From Onchocerca lupi (Eukaryota; Nematoda; Chromadorea; Rhabditida; Onchocercidae), in NCBI GenBank assembly GCA_028564675.1, contig JAOVVO010000305.1, positions 1 to 64,000 of the forward strand: a stretch of DNA of 64,000 bases. Direction: 5' to 3'. This document shows positions 38,301 to 53,300 of this stretch, in pieces. The notes beneath the pieces are model-generated. The model saw only the letters and a program-made list of their open reading frames with translations. It was not told the origin of the DNA and made no database searches. The number at the start of each line of letters is the position of its first letter. Positions within the stretch are counted from its first letter, which is position 1. Made by a program: the position numbers and the translations under genes.

Positions 38301-41300
38301 TAAAACAATTTTTATTGTAAAATTTCATATTATGAATTTATTACGAGATATTTCTACAAATACAAAATACTTTGACTATTTAGATATATTTTATAGCACA
38401 AAATTATTTCGGTTTTTCCGACAGTATATTATAAATAAAAAAAGGCTTGGCCGAGAAAGCATATTTACCGAAATAATTTTATGATATAAATAAGTCTAAA
38501 TAAAAAAATGCACTTGTGAATTAATTATATGACTTTACCAGCGACAATGTTATCTTCCTACAGATATGCTTGATTTTCGAGTTGATCAAATGCTACATTG
38601 TTAGAAGAGCACATGTCTTAACGATGAAAGCTAAAATGCGCCCCAAAATACCAATTGATCTGTTTTTTCCTAAATGTTACTAAGAAAACTATTCGTCTTA
38701 TATAATTAACAGTTAATGATTCCTCAATTACAGTTATAAGCAACGATTAAATCAGTTAATTATTGGATAATGATGGGAAATTTCGAGCTGTACACGCATT
38801 TGAAATGAGAGAACAGAAAAATACAAATGAATATAACCTTTCTAAAAAAAGTTCGAAATCCATCATTTTCCAGTTTTCTTGTGTTCTGTTATTAAATTTC
38901 AATTTGATAGTTTTCTCGAAGAAAGCAGAAATTTCTTCCTTTGTAAATAATTCAATCATTCATGTGCAATGAAAATAGCATACACATCTAAAATCTTTCT
39001 ATACAAAAGGAAAGTATTTGAATATGAGAGTTGAAGAAAGCAAAAGCAAATCACTCGAATTTGATATTTGTTCACATCACTAGTACGTGGAGAAGTGTCT
39101 AGAATTACAGTAAATTTTATTGAATGTGTTGAAAATCTAAAGTTTAACTTCTTAAGTGATCGATGGAACTGAAATTAATTGTCCATTCAATTTATTTTCG
39201 ATGTCAACGTTTTCTCATAGCTCCTTCGTTCTCGTATTTTTCTCATATTTCCGATTTTTTTTTTTTCGAAAAGTTTATATTTGAATTAGAATTTCAAAAG
39301 CACATCAATTCATTATTTGATCGAAGGATGGTTGGAATTCAAAGAGAGGATTTGAAATTAACTAATTTATAATGAAATAAGTTAAAAAAAATTATGATAT
39401 TTTAAAAAATTTGAAAAAAATTTGAAAATTTATTGTTTAATGCATGATAGAACTATCTGATAAAGCAAAAATCAAAGCTATATCATCGTTGTTACTATCA
39501 TTGTCTCCGCTTCTTCTTTTTATTTAGAAATAAAACGAAAAAAGTCTAGAAGCATCGATAATTTGTTCCTCGTTTTAATTTAATTAAAATTATTTACGGA
39601 TACTTCGTCTCAATTTGGTGCATTTCAATAGAAATATTCGTATTTGTATTTTGAGAGGGAAGTTTGTTTGATTATTCTCTAACAAATAATTTTCGTAGTT
39701 TTCATTGGTAGGAATGACTTCTTGTTTCTGATCGAAGAAAACTGAAAATGAGATATTTTTCACAATCTATTTATATCAAATATGGCTCATACTAACAGAA
39801 TACTTAAATATAATTCTAGGCTCTGTGCAAGAACAATTAGATTTAAATAAATTCCGAAATTGAAATAATGGTTGCAGTTGTGTTGTGAAACTGTAGATCA
39901 TTGCAGATAGCGGGCCTAATGGACGAATCAGTCTCCGATCAACCAACATTGAAACGTTTCTCGCGATACAATCAATCGATGCGTTCCCGACTGTCTTCTC
40001 ACGTGTGTGACGTGGAACCTGGTTCCTCTCAGCAACAGCAACCGCACACTTGTTCCAAAATGTACGTGTTATGCACAGGATACTTAGCCTAATCTGCTGA
40101 AAGACTACTGTGCAATTAAGTAACATCCATTACATGACTTGATTTCGAAGTTGCACGGATCCTTACGATTACTGAAATTTCAAACTGTTGAGAAATTAAA
40201 AATTTCCAAGGTCAAGATTATTAAATATTTGAAAAAATATCAGGTTGGCAGAAAATTATTTTTTTTTTTTTTGCATTATTGAACTTATGCTGTTTTTTCT
40301 GAAAGATTTTCTTAAGTGAGTGAGTTTACATTATATATCATTTTAATGCGCATTTTTTATCTTATATTTTTTGTCAACGATTTATTACTAACAGTTCTTT
40401 CATACTTATTTTAGATAAGGAAATTATTGTAGGTAAAAACTAAACTCATTCATGAAAGTCATGAAGCAACAAAGGTAACTTACGATATCAAAAACACATT
40501 TGATCTGGGAACATGCACATTGCAGTATTCTTTCAAGAGATTTTATGAAGGCGAGATCCTTGAAAATGGAAAGCGTAATGATCGATCATTGAATTGACAA
40601 TCGAATCGACCATCGAACTGACAGTAACCTGCTGAGAGCAATCATTGAAATTGATCAAAAAATTCGAGAAACAAATACCTTAGAAATTGCCAATAATCAA
40701 AAAAATCATAGTTTAAAAGCATCATCTTTCCTTATTCCGTGCAATGACAACGAATTATTGCTAATCGATTGATGTGCGATAAAAAATGGATTGTATAGAT
40801 AATTTGTAATGACTTTTCAATGGTTGGGCGGAAGAGAAATTTAAAAAAAAACAAGAATCAAAAAAAAAAATTATGCTGATTGTTCACTAATTTGCTGAAA
40901 GTTTGATGCATGCACTGCGGCTTTCTGCAAGTTCGATGCACTACAGCTTTCTGAGTCGGTGAGATAATCAATCCGAAAATTTAAAACTGCGAAATCTACA
41001 GTCAATAAAAAGTTTCTCGTGGCAATGTCCCATTGACGTGTTTGAACTCGAAACTTGAAATGATGAATGAATTGAATTAACCCTTTATATTTCTGACCTC
41101 TCAGAACTGATTATCATATATTTAATCATCTCGACATTTGTAAGAAAAATGCTTCACGATCAGTAGAAGACAAAAAATGCTTTTCGAGAATTCGTCTAAT
41201 CCCGAAGCACATATTTCTATGCCGTATAAATAAGCATATTAATTCCTGTTTATTGATTATCTGATTCATATTTCGATTAATGCATTTCAGTTTAGTGATA

Positions 41301-44300
41301 ATGACTTGAAATTAGCATTCCGAAAGTACAACTACTTGTATATTAACCTTATGGCTGTGGATTCAGTAACAATAATTTTTGCTTTCTTGAAACTTTTCTG
41401 ATGAAAATTCCGAAATTTTCTGCAAAACAATCTCAAAAGATGTTCGGGAAATGGTTACCGAATCAGTAGTTTAGAATGATGCATTATAGTAGAATTTTTG
41501 TAAATTTGTTTTCATAGTTAATTTAGAGGAGTTAACGTAGTTTTTGACTATCCCACATGTCGAACAATGAACTTTAAAGTTTAGAAACTTTTAAAATTTA
41601 GAAATACACGTAATAATGAATTTTGAATCAAATTCAAATAAATTTTTTTTAAATTTAGCATTGAACCAATATCTTTCTATACGTCACTTTTGTGCAGTTT
41701 TGCAGGAGCTTTTGACTGTCACTTATCACAAGCAAATTTAAATTTTTAGCAAATTCATTTCTATCTCTGAACTGTTATAGAATTAGCAATTGTAATATTA
41801 AGAGGATAAATGAACTGTGCCAAAGAATAAGTCTTCGAAAATATTCCTAATCGTCGAAATAATAAGTTTAGCCTTTTTTACTAATGAAAATTAATTTATT
41901 TGATTAATAATTCTTTTTAATACTTTCAGTAAATCTTGTCAAAAGCAAAATTAATGTAATTGCAGTAATAGTCGATTGAAAACGGGATTCTTTAGTGGAA
42001 ATTGGACTTTGCGCAGTAAAAAGGAGCAGAAAATGCGTCCATCTGTACATGGCATCACCGCCGTAAAGTCTGAAAAGTCGTAAGTTGTTACCTTCCACTC
42101 ATTTATTTGCTGATTGCTCCATTTTGATGTCATATTTATGTGTGTAATCATGATTTTAAACTAAAACCAGTCAAACATCGAAATCATTTAGTGCATTGCT
42201 TTTTCTACTGGAATGATGTCTTTCTCTGCAAGATAGTTAACTAACTGATCAAGATTCCAAGCTATCTCCTTCTCGCAAACTTTTTTCGCGACAACCACTG
42301 TTTAACGTGTTGCTTTTATAACTTGGCTCTTTCTTGTTACTGTTAGAAATTCGAAGTCTTTAGGTTAAAATTAGCGCAAGAAATCTGTATTTGAAGTTAT
42401 CAGAGAGAAGATAAATCAACCGTCTTCTTACAACTAATTATTTAGAAGATAGGAAAACTGAACCAATCAGCAGCTCATATTTAAGTGATCAAAGAACATA
42501 ATTATAATCAAGTGAGTCATAATTTAAAACATGTTGAGGAAGATGTCAAATTACGAAGTTCGTGCTTGAGATAAGGAAATAGATGAACGCTCTTTCTATA
42601 TCTTTTCAAATGTCCTGTAAGAAAGCAATAAAAAAAATGATAATAATAAATGACTGATGTATATTTGCATAATCACTGTTATCACGGGCGGCATCAAGTA
42701 ATTTTGCAAATTATATCACTTGATATGTGAAGTTTTTCATCCATTCTTAGTTGCTTAGACCATTTAATAAGGTATGGTTTTGAAACGCTCCTGATGATAT
42801 GTTCATTTTCGTTATTATCACTAGCGGACCAGATATCACTGAAGATACGCTTCTTTTCATTTCCAAAATTTTTGTTTACTGAAATTTGAGCGGATATGCA
42901 GCTACTAGTTAGAATTTATGAATTCAAGAGCGGTTTTGGCATTTAACACTAAATTTATTAATTGATGCTAATATTAAAAAATTCAGGTCATCGAATTTAG
43001 CAGTAGTAGAATCGCCATTAATGTCGACTAATTCGATCAGATCGAACTTTTTACTACCACTTCAACAACACTTTCAAGATCAGTGCTGTCATGTGAACAA
43101 TTCGGGACCTTCCAATTATGTCCGTAGCGATAATTTGACCTCATTACATGACCATCGGATATTGCCAACATCTCTTCATCATAGAAATTTCACGTTTGTA
43201 TTTCAGAAAGTTTTCTCTAAATTTTATAAAATGTTCAAAATCAATTATTCAAAGGAAAAAAAAGAAAAGTGGGAGATAAATAAACAGAAAGTGTTTGCAG
43301 ATCTGAGATGCTCTTTTAGTCTCAAATTAAAGAAGGATTGCACAATGTCATCGACTACTTAACTTCAGCCAATGTAAACAAAACAGTTTAATGTTTGCCA
43401 CTGTGAACTCTCTCAGAAGGATCCATCCTGTAATTATTAGCAACGTAGCAATATTGATGGCTGTACCGTCCTAGTATTTTATTAATCAATAATACGCCCA
43501 TTATCATTTCTTAGTATGCCAGCTGAGTCTTTCAAGGAGTTTACTATGATTAGCTAAAGATAAGAACTGATCTCAGATGCGACTGAATATATGGATCAGA
43601 CTGATGGATGATTTCAAAAGTTTAATAATAAAATCACTTGCTATACACTACAAAAGTTTCAACCATTGCTTGATCGACTTTCATCTGTGTCTGTATATCC
43701 GAATCTTTTAAAATGCTGAAATCACTATTTATAATCATATTTTCCCAATTCCCATATTGCAGTCAGTTGTCTAATTTGTAAGGCAGTTAAAGAATGCGGT
43801 TTCTTTATGGTTCTGAACGAAGCTTCGATTGTCTCAATTATGTATAAATCATTAGTTGTAATCACTTGTATTAATTAGTATTTAAGCTAAAACTGTGCTT
43901 AATCTGTTCCAAAAGCAAATTTAAATAAAAACTCCCTCGTTTTGTTTTATATTTCTCAATTAAGATAATAACTTCGAAACTGCAAAATTTTCATTTCTAA
44001 TGTGAAACATAAAAGGTCAATTCATATGCAAGAAGAGAAGAGAAAAAGTGAATGTGCGAGATTACTGCATTTTAATGCCTCATGCATTTGTTTTTGTCAT
44101 CAGATCATCTTAAATTACCAGTTTAATGAACATTCTATATGGGCCATCGTCATTCTTTTCCCATCAAATCTACTAAATTCGTTATTTTGAAAAATTCATA
44201 TAATAATTGCAATTGCGATATGATATTTTGCTTGATTCCACTGAGAAATGACTTCTGTTTGTAATCGCCTGTCGTCTTTCATTATCTCAGGAAAGTGAAT

Positions 44301-47300
44301 TTTTCTTCTTCACAAATGCTCATCCGTTTTCACATAATCATCAACTAAACATCTTCGTCAAAGCGAATTTTTTTTCTATTTTTATTTTTTCACCAAATTA
44401 CAAACGCATTATTATCCAACATGGAATTCAAAATTAAATCCATCGAAATCTCACGAATATTTATTCATTTATCTAATAAAATGAAAATAATAATTCTTTG
44501 ATTTATTAACTTTTAATGAAAGACAAATGAAATTTGAGAAATTTTGAGTACCCAGAAAATTTTGAAACATTTACGAAATTTATTGCATTCAAATTGTCAA
44601 TTTCATTATCAGTATGGAGTTAGAACAAGAATCAGAAAGTCAGAAAATTACTGGATTTTTTCTGGATTTTGTAGTTTGGAATTAAAGAATGTTTTATTAA
44701 ATTCTCTTTGATTTTTTTTTTTTTTGGAATTATAAATTGAGGAAAAGGATCAGAATATAAATAATGTAATGGGATAGCCGAATCAAATTCAGCTACTCCA
44801 TAATTCTCGTAATAGTAGCCTAGAAGTGAATTTTTGGCGTGAAATTTTTCGATATAAATGCCCAATAGTTAATTAGTTGACAGATTCATGCTGTGCTTGA
44901 TTATCAGACAATCCTTATAATTCTTAATTAATTGATAAAACAAATTATGATGCAAATTTTGCTTTAATTGAGAGATTTATTAAAGAATTGTCAAGAAGTT
45001 TAAATTTGGAATTAGAATTTTCATTTTTATGGGATGAAATAGAAAATTTATTTTTGCTCCTTTCTCCTTCAGGACATGCAGATGTCATAAGGAAGTGATT
45101 TTTATTGCGACGCTATGTTTTTTATGAATTCATTGGCTGCCAATGTCATTATGATAGAATCTTTTCTTCCTCACCTATCTAACAATTTTTTTGAAGATAT
45201 ATATTGGTGTTATAGTAGAGCAGAAGTGTAAATTATCAAAAGGACTGTTCGTCTCATTGATTTGTTTTTTTCATTTCCTGTTTTAGACGGCGCCGTCTAA
45301 ACGCCTCAAGAAAATAATTCGGATCGCGCCAAATGAGATATGCGATGTCGCATTGCTTTCCTTTCTATTTATGTATTTTCAATGTCAATCGAATTTAAAT
45401 TAATCATTTCTTAAGCTATTTACATATAAAATTTTAAAAAATCTTAAAATTCATAATTTACAGATCAGATAATTTTTGTGCTGATTCGGAAAGAGAATCA
45501 GGATCAACAGTTCAGACCAGAATAGCTCCGACACAATTCAAACATTCTCCCAAAACTTTTACTCGGCTCTCAGCAAGAGATTCTTCCGCAGCAGTTAGAC
45601 AACTTGAACGTATCGTTCCAATTGAACTAATACCTTCCAACGGTCAGAATCAGTTTATTTTATATGCATATATATATTCTCTTTCGCAACTTTTCGAAGT
45701 GTCGAAATTCTTAAAATCATACGACATTTATATGAAACATAGTTAAGCCATGAAAACATTATTTTTTCAGCTGTAAATTATAGATTCAATATTTTTAACT
45801 AAATTAAGAATTTTTATAATTTAATACTGAAATGTTTTAAAATTTGGCAACTTTATAGAAGGAATAATTTTGACTGTCTTGCCCATAACATCTTAGAATT
45901 GGAAAAAATCGAAGATAAGTTTGAAATCATAGTAAACAGTATCATGATAAGATTACAATTCCTTTAAAAAACACAGAAGTAGGCAACGGTAAAGATTTCG
46001 CATGAAAGAATAAAAAAAAGTGCAATATGTTTTAGCATGAATGAAATGAATATGATTAAATAGAAAATAAACAATCGAACAATATGCTTAGTTAAAAAGA
46101 AATTTCATTCAAATTGAGAAAGTTTAATTTACTAAATTTGATTGATTGAGTCTTCGAATAATTTTTTTTTTGTCAAATAATTTATCATTGAGAAAAATGA
46201 AGGTTGATAAGTATTCTGATTTCAAAGATCAGAATAAGCTAAGCATATTAACAACATTTACAAAACTTTTGAGATTAAATTGATTTAGAAAATAAGACTT
46301 ATTGAATTTTCACAATTTTTTACTCATGATTGATTTTAATCGGGAACTATGAAAGGATTTTCAAGTTATTAAACTGAACTGAAATTATCAGTGAGTCAAA
46401 TCTTGAAAGATGAAAACAAAAATAAGAAATAGAACTTGAAGTGCATTGGTCCGATTCGATGCATTGGTCCGATTCGAAATATTTTCAGAAATGAAATTAT
46501 TGTGATTTTAATTAATACTGAAATGAGAAACATCATTTTTCTTAGCTTAAAATGAATTTTTATTGTTTTTATTTTAAAGTTATGATTGATTGTATGGTAA
46601 ATTGAGATAATTCTGTTTGTTGCGATATTAGGGAATGTGAATTTGCTTTTAAAATTCCAGTAAGAAGGTAAGTAGATAAAGACAAATCAAAAATGATGAA
46701 ATTATGGAATTTTGGAAATTCCAAATTTTGAATCTTTTTGTTTTAAATTGTTAATCTATTGCCAACATGGATAGGAATAATCAGTTTAAATGACAGTTGT
46801 TGAAAAACTGATTGTATACATACTTGAAAGAACAGTAGAACAATATATGTACTGTCTTTCCGGAAGACAGGAAACCGGAATGCGATCTGAAAGTGTTTTG
46901 ATTGCATATACTTACTGCATATTCCCACTTTTTTCGTCTTCTTGGGCTTGGCGAACTTGGCTTTTTTTGTTTTTTTGAACTTGGAAATGTATAAACATTA
47001 TATATCTTTGATGCATGATAGCTTAACATACTTGGCTATTGATAACTATTGAATATTTTTTCTGTTGTTTCGATAAGACTTTTTTCAGAAAGGTGATGCA
47101 AGAAATATTTATCCAACAATAAAAATTTATATTCAATGAGTTATGCATCATCGAAATACTTTTTCAATTTTTGATTAAGTCCATCTTTCTTCCCAAAAAC
47201 TTGCCAATTTTATTTTTGATACTTAGATTTTGATTTTTCTTATTTCTTCCAAAAAGACGACAAATTTTAGTATTTAGTTGAAATCAATTTTATTTTTGTT

Positions 47301-50300
47301 GGTCCAAAAATCAAAAATTAGCTAGTTGCATTCATTCTTTTCAGCCATCTTGCTAAAAATTTTCAGTTATGTTTTTGGCTAAACCAGTTGTTACCGTTCG
47401 ATTGAGAAGGACAGGTAGGCAGAAATTGTATAATGCGCAATGAATGCAATCGTCTTTAATTGTCACCAAATTACATCTCTTTTCTTTCATTTCTGGTTTT
47501 CATTCATCATAGTTTCGTTCTTTTTTATAGCAATTCTCGAAATTTAAGTAAAAAAAAGTATAACTTGTTCAAGTGGAAAGTAATAATGCAATAATTCAGT
47601 GCAAGCAGTTCAAAAGTTGTAGAAATCTTTCATCGGATGTTTGCATGCTGCGAATTGAAAGCAGCTGTGATTTTAGGTATGTATATTTTAGGTCAAGCCA
47701 TTCCAAATAATTTATATATTTTTTCGATAAAGGATGAAAATATATGACTGCGAAACAGTAACTTTCTTTCCTTTCCTTTCGTTTCTTTCCATTCGTCCCA
47801 GAATTCCGTAATCAACACATGTACATAAAGCAGTTAGTTTGTGTCAAATCTTTCAAGAGCTCATTTAGCATCGACCATTTCCTGGTCCTAGGCTATTCTC
47901 CTTGTCTTAGCAAAAAATGGACTGTTCTGTAAGGATATAGATATGTCGATATCGAAATAATCCAACATTGGTCCAAATTCAACAACAGCAACAGACATAT
48001 TTGAAGTGACCAATGAAATCTCTTGAATCATTAGCCAAGAATTAACAGTGGTAAAAAAATGGCTATGGCCCATTCATCTGAATGATAATATCATTACACA
48101 CATATGACAATCTAAAACATGCAATGAGATAAAGCTTCACCTTTCATTATTTTCCATCATTTTATCAGTCATTCAGTTATTCAATTATTCATTAAATTGC
48201 ACGCCATATTACATCCATTCCACCATAAAATATTTGTTTACGCTTCTTTTATCCCAAATTGACCCTAATAGAATAGAGCGATCATTTATTTCATTCAGTC
48301 AGAAGTGATCTGTCGAATAAGGAGAGATAGAAAACTAGTTTACGGCAAAATGAATGACCAAACACTTTTACCATAATCAAAACATTTCAGTAATTGACAA
48401 AGCATTTTGGTTAATAATTATAATGATGAGAAATAATTGTAGTGAAAAGAAAATTGATTGTAACAATTTGAACAAATGGAATTTTTTGTGCTAAAATAAA
48501 GTTTGGCCATGGAAAGAAGATCAATAATTGAATGGTATTTTAACCATTCATTTCTCAGACATTTACAGTACTCTTGGATGAAAAGATTCTGCTACAATGC
48601 ACTTTCATTAGTAATCTAGAAGATTCCGCAGAGATTTGTATATCATGTGTTAGAATTCTAATTAGCAATGAATTACTTATCGCATCATCCAGTACCAGTA
48701 TTAATCAAAAATTTATTAACTTTTATATATGTGAGCTAATTTACTTAACGACTTGAACATCAAGTGAATATTTTTGAAAAATATATTTCTTCAAAGTTAT
48801 TAGCTTTCTTTTCATACGAATACGAATCATATCTTTATATACGAATATCTTTTTTCTAAAAAATTAGAGGAAAGTATTTCTGTGGTTGAGTCCCATTTTC
48901 ACATTGTAACATTCTGTCTTCGTAGGCGAATTCACTTAAAAAATTGTTTCTTTCTGAAATATTTGTCTTTTTTCACAAATTGTTACAATTTTAATCAATT
49001 AAATGGCATGGCAGGAGGACTATTCACATTTTTATTACCTTTACCATCACCGTTACTTCATTGCCATCATCGAGCGATCAGAAAGTCATCTTGGTTTTTG
49101 ACTTAAAAAAAGAAAATTTTTCAAAAAAGTGCACTTAGTTACCACTTCTCCTCTTTCTAGATGCTCTGTTTAATTTCTCCTTATGTATGGGTTGTTAACC
49201 TTCAATTTCGATTCGAGCCGGTCTTTTCTTCCTCCTCTGCTCATTATTAAAATGTTAAATTAATCGATGCTGCAATAGTAGCTTGCATTTTCGGTGAGAT
49301 CATTTGAAAAGTAGCTTCAATCTCAGCTAGATGCAAGAAAGCGTTTTGTCTTTTCCAATAATTTTTGATGCGATATATTGGGAAGAATGTCGAAAATTGA
49401 GGCTTATATTCGTCCAATTGGGTTTTTTCATTCTGCTCTTATAATATGTAAGAGAAAATCAACTTACTTTCTACTAAGATTACAATTTTTCAATCACTGA
49501 GAACATTTGTCGATCGCATTTGATTGATATGATATGCTGAAATATATAGTAGCTTTTCGTCGCAGATGTGATTCAGGTAAGTTACATTTCTAGTATTCTA
49601 TTAAATTTCTCAGATTGAATAACATATTTCTATTAATTTAACAAGTTAATTTTAATTTCCCATCTCTATTTAATTAAAAAGAATATTTAATAAGTGTAGT
49701 GATTTTTGGGTTGATTCTCATTTAACGAAGTGTCTGATCCCAATCTCTTAATGTTGGATATTGGTTAAGGAACAATCTGAAAACTGTGATAAAATGATAT
49801 AGCAACACACTGATTTTGTAAATGGAAGAAGAACAGATTAAGAAAGGAAATAATTGATCAGAAACAATTATCATTTTAAAGAAAAAAGAAAAAATCAGCA
49901 GCTCTGATACTCTTCCTCTATTCATTGCTTCATATGAATGCATATTTTATGCGATATACCTTTGAAAGTTATTTTTCAGGTCAAGGGTCGAACAGTCGTT
50001 TTCCAATTTGTGAAATACCACAACAGAACCGTTTCGATGATTCTGATGATGATCAAAGGTTCTTTTTGATCATTAAATTATTTATTCTAAACTTTACTTC
50101 CTTATTTAGTAGAAGCATTATATCTTCAAATAATACTGTCATCTTTTTAAAATTTCCATTTCAAAAATCAATGATTTTATTCCTTATAAAACACTCAGTT
50201 ATAGGAATGATCCTCGTCCAAATTATCTGATCTTTCTAAAATCAAAATAATTTATAAAATTGGAATAATTTTCACCGCTTTTTTCTTCTTTCCAAGTTGT

Positions 50301-53300
50301 GAAATGCTCAAATTCGGCATAGCTATCGTTGTACAGAATTCAAAAAGATATAAAATGCAAAATTTGCAAAGCCATATAGTTTTATCCCGTACTCTTTCCA
50401 AAATATGTCAGATGCGCTTTATTAAAATCTACGAAAAGTTCGTTTCTTTGCTTTTTCTCCCAAAAGATAAATGTTGTTGCCTTGGAAAGTTTTATTTCAT
50501 CTTTCCTTCCAACTCTTCCTTTTTCCTGGCAAAAAAAAAAAAAAAAAAAAAAAAAAAGGAAAAAATATAGCCATGAAAAATGGACGCATACATGAAAAAG
50601 TTGCTGCATATTTTAGTTTTGTGTTGCACTTTATTTCATCGTTCAAAGATTCAAATTACTTGAAAGATTGAAAGATATACTCTTCGGAGTATTTATGTTT
50701 GATGTAATCGAACTATCGAATAGTTATAAATTTCAAAAGTTAGCGATCGAACTGCTAATTATCATGGCTTTTTCTCATTGAAGAAGCCAGTTATCGGATC
50801 AGTTAATTGTGAGATGATTAAGTGGAAGTTAACAATTACATAAATTTGGTTTAATTATAAATAATACAAAAGAATGGAATTGTTTGTAATTTTTTCAGTC
50901 ATCAAATACTGGAGATGACAATGCGCCTAAAGAAGAGTGGAAGTTGTGATGATTTTGGACACAATGGAGGATTACATCCTCAGAAATTCAGCAATAATAA
51001 TTATAGTAAATCAATTAAATTTGGTGAAATAGTGAAAACCAATGCGGAATGTCATTCTACTCGCACGCAACCCGTTGACGACATTACTGATAATGATGCT
51101 GATGACGATAATGATAGTGGGGTTCATCGTGGTGGTAAGTTTCAATCTTTCAGTTTATTTGTTATTGCTATCAGTGATATACCGGTTTGCTTATTTTATA
51201 CAATAAATAATCATCAGTGAGTGTAGAAAATGAGTAGATATTTTAATTAATGAATTAATGATATTTCTGCAGCTCTGAATATGATTATAGCCTGTTTAAT
51301 GGAAAATTTTTCGCAACAAGTTTAACGAATATTTTTGTTATGTCGGTCAGAGATGAGGAGAATTTTCTGCAAGCTTTAAATTCTTCTATTTAAAGTTCTA
51401 TTTTTTCCTGTTTGACTAAAAGAAGATAGAGAAATTCGATAAAAAGAGATGTTTTGTATCTTTATATACCATATATGAACATATGTTTTTGTGAGTCGTG
51501 AAATCTGTCTTATTTTTAGAAAAACTCTTCGAAAAATTTCTTTTTATTTATTTTCCAAAAGAAGTCAATTTCTTTTTCCTATTTGTATTTTCTTGTTGAA
51601 CTGTCCTTCTAAGATCTTAGAATTCTATGAAAGTTACTGTATGGTATCATTTCCAGCTGAGCATAACGATAGTAGCAAAAATACTAATTGTAGTAAAAGT
51701 AGAAATAATCGATTGTAGTAAGTTTGTATTTCAACTTCCTTCACTTTCATTTACTTATTCTTTCTATTTCCTCCTTCAAGATAATTCATTTCTTTCACTG
51801 CTTTTTCATATTTGTTTATTTATTTTGCTTAGAGCAATGCTTATATTATGAACTTGAAGAAGTAACTTCCGACCATTATAATCTCATTTTTTCTATATTT
51901 TATTGAAATTGATAATAGATGGCTTTTGGATATCTATTTTCACTTCTTCATTTTTATTTTATTTAAGGATTTCTACATTTTTATCACATATAAAACTACA
52001 TCAAGCAATTTCTATTCCAATTCCTTTATCATTATAGCAAAATCATAGATTTCAATGGGAGCAAATCAACATTTTATTAGAAATTTCAAGCGTAGTGGCA
52101 TAATTTAAGCATAAGCGATTCATGTTACTTGAAACTGATCACAGTGATAATTGCAAAACTTGGAAACGGATCAATATTTTGCTGATTATTTTAAGATTAT
52201 TTATGATTCTCTGAAAAATGAAAATATTTATCCATAATCATTTTTATTAAATGAGGATTCATCGTGAAGCTTTCCGTGACAAACGGCGAGGTCAGTCGAT
52301 TCAAATTTTGAATAATGAAGCATACAATATTACCAAAAGTGCTCGCGAATTTGGTTGTAAAAACTTTTCCGAACGAGAATTTTAATAGTACTTTCAATCA
52401 TTACAGCTTCGTTTTTTCTTCTTGGAAAACACAATCAATAATTTATATCGTTGTCTTGCTGGATAAATGAGAAGTTTAAAACCGAACTGGCTTGTTAAAT
52501 TTATGGACGGGAAGGATGAAAAACGGGAAGGAAGTAATTAATAACTTTTCTCGTCGAGACTGAATTATTGAATTTTTTGGAGGGTCAAATTGTTTTTCAG
52601 TGATCTCTCTAATCTCCCTTTCTATACATCTCAAATATTCTACATTTGTTACACACATGTCATCTTATTCTTCTGTGAGTTGGAGCTATAAATTAGCGCA
52701 AATTTTTATCAATTTAAACGATGAACTTTGCCATTTAGTGAGAACTTTTTGAATTTTAATTTCTGCTTGGATCTTTTTTAGTCTATATTGGAATGATTCT
52801 TTTATATACGCTAAATATCTTTCTAATTTTTCGTTTATTTATTTTTTTTTTAATATTTATTCAAAGTTCGTTTACTTATTTATTTATTCAAGTTTTAATC
52901 GAAAAATTCTTCTGACCGTTCGCAATTAAATTTTAAGGGTCAGTATAGGATTTTGACCTTTTTGCAAGTGTGCATTGTTGTCTTTGTGGAAGTAATTCTT
53001 CTTTTTGCAATGAGACTCACCGAAGTTCAGAATTATTTCATACATTTAGATGAATCTCGCTTTGGCATAATGCGACGTTTTGGCCGTGTCAAGTCGGTGG
53101 GAGCAATTCGAAAGCAATGGCATCGTCCCGTTGCTGAAGTAGTAATTATTTTTTTTTATATTTGATTCATTTTTCTCTCCAATTTTATTTATAAATTTCA
53201 AATTTTGAGAATTTTCTCGGAAATATACTGAAAATTTTCAAATCTCATTTAATTTTCACAAAAATTCTATTCTTACATGACAAATAATTTGATTCTACTT

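Larger units (their letters stand above)
35480..39906. other. 4.4-kb intron of the SAM/PDZ-like gene
   Basis: Between the phase-0 exons ending at 35479 and starting at 39907. It contains the perfect inverted repeat at 35887-35930, a short repeat of TGATTTGAAAATTTGA near 36,670-36,710 and the pre-miRNA-like hairpin at 37809-37879. ORFs at 38269-39372 are AT-driven and lack splice context. Confidence 0.6.

Noticed and set aside
43198..43362. Read-through of the exon at 42987 into a lysine-rich tail ending at 43362
   Set aside because: Composition changes sharply after the donor at 43194-43198, and the downstream exon at 45464 joins in phase, so this is intron.
52953..53049. Frame upstream of the exon at 53050 with a hydrophobic start resembling a signal anchor
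   Set aside because: The acceptor TTTAG at 53045-53049 matches the phase of the exon ending at 51134. The upstream part is intronic.
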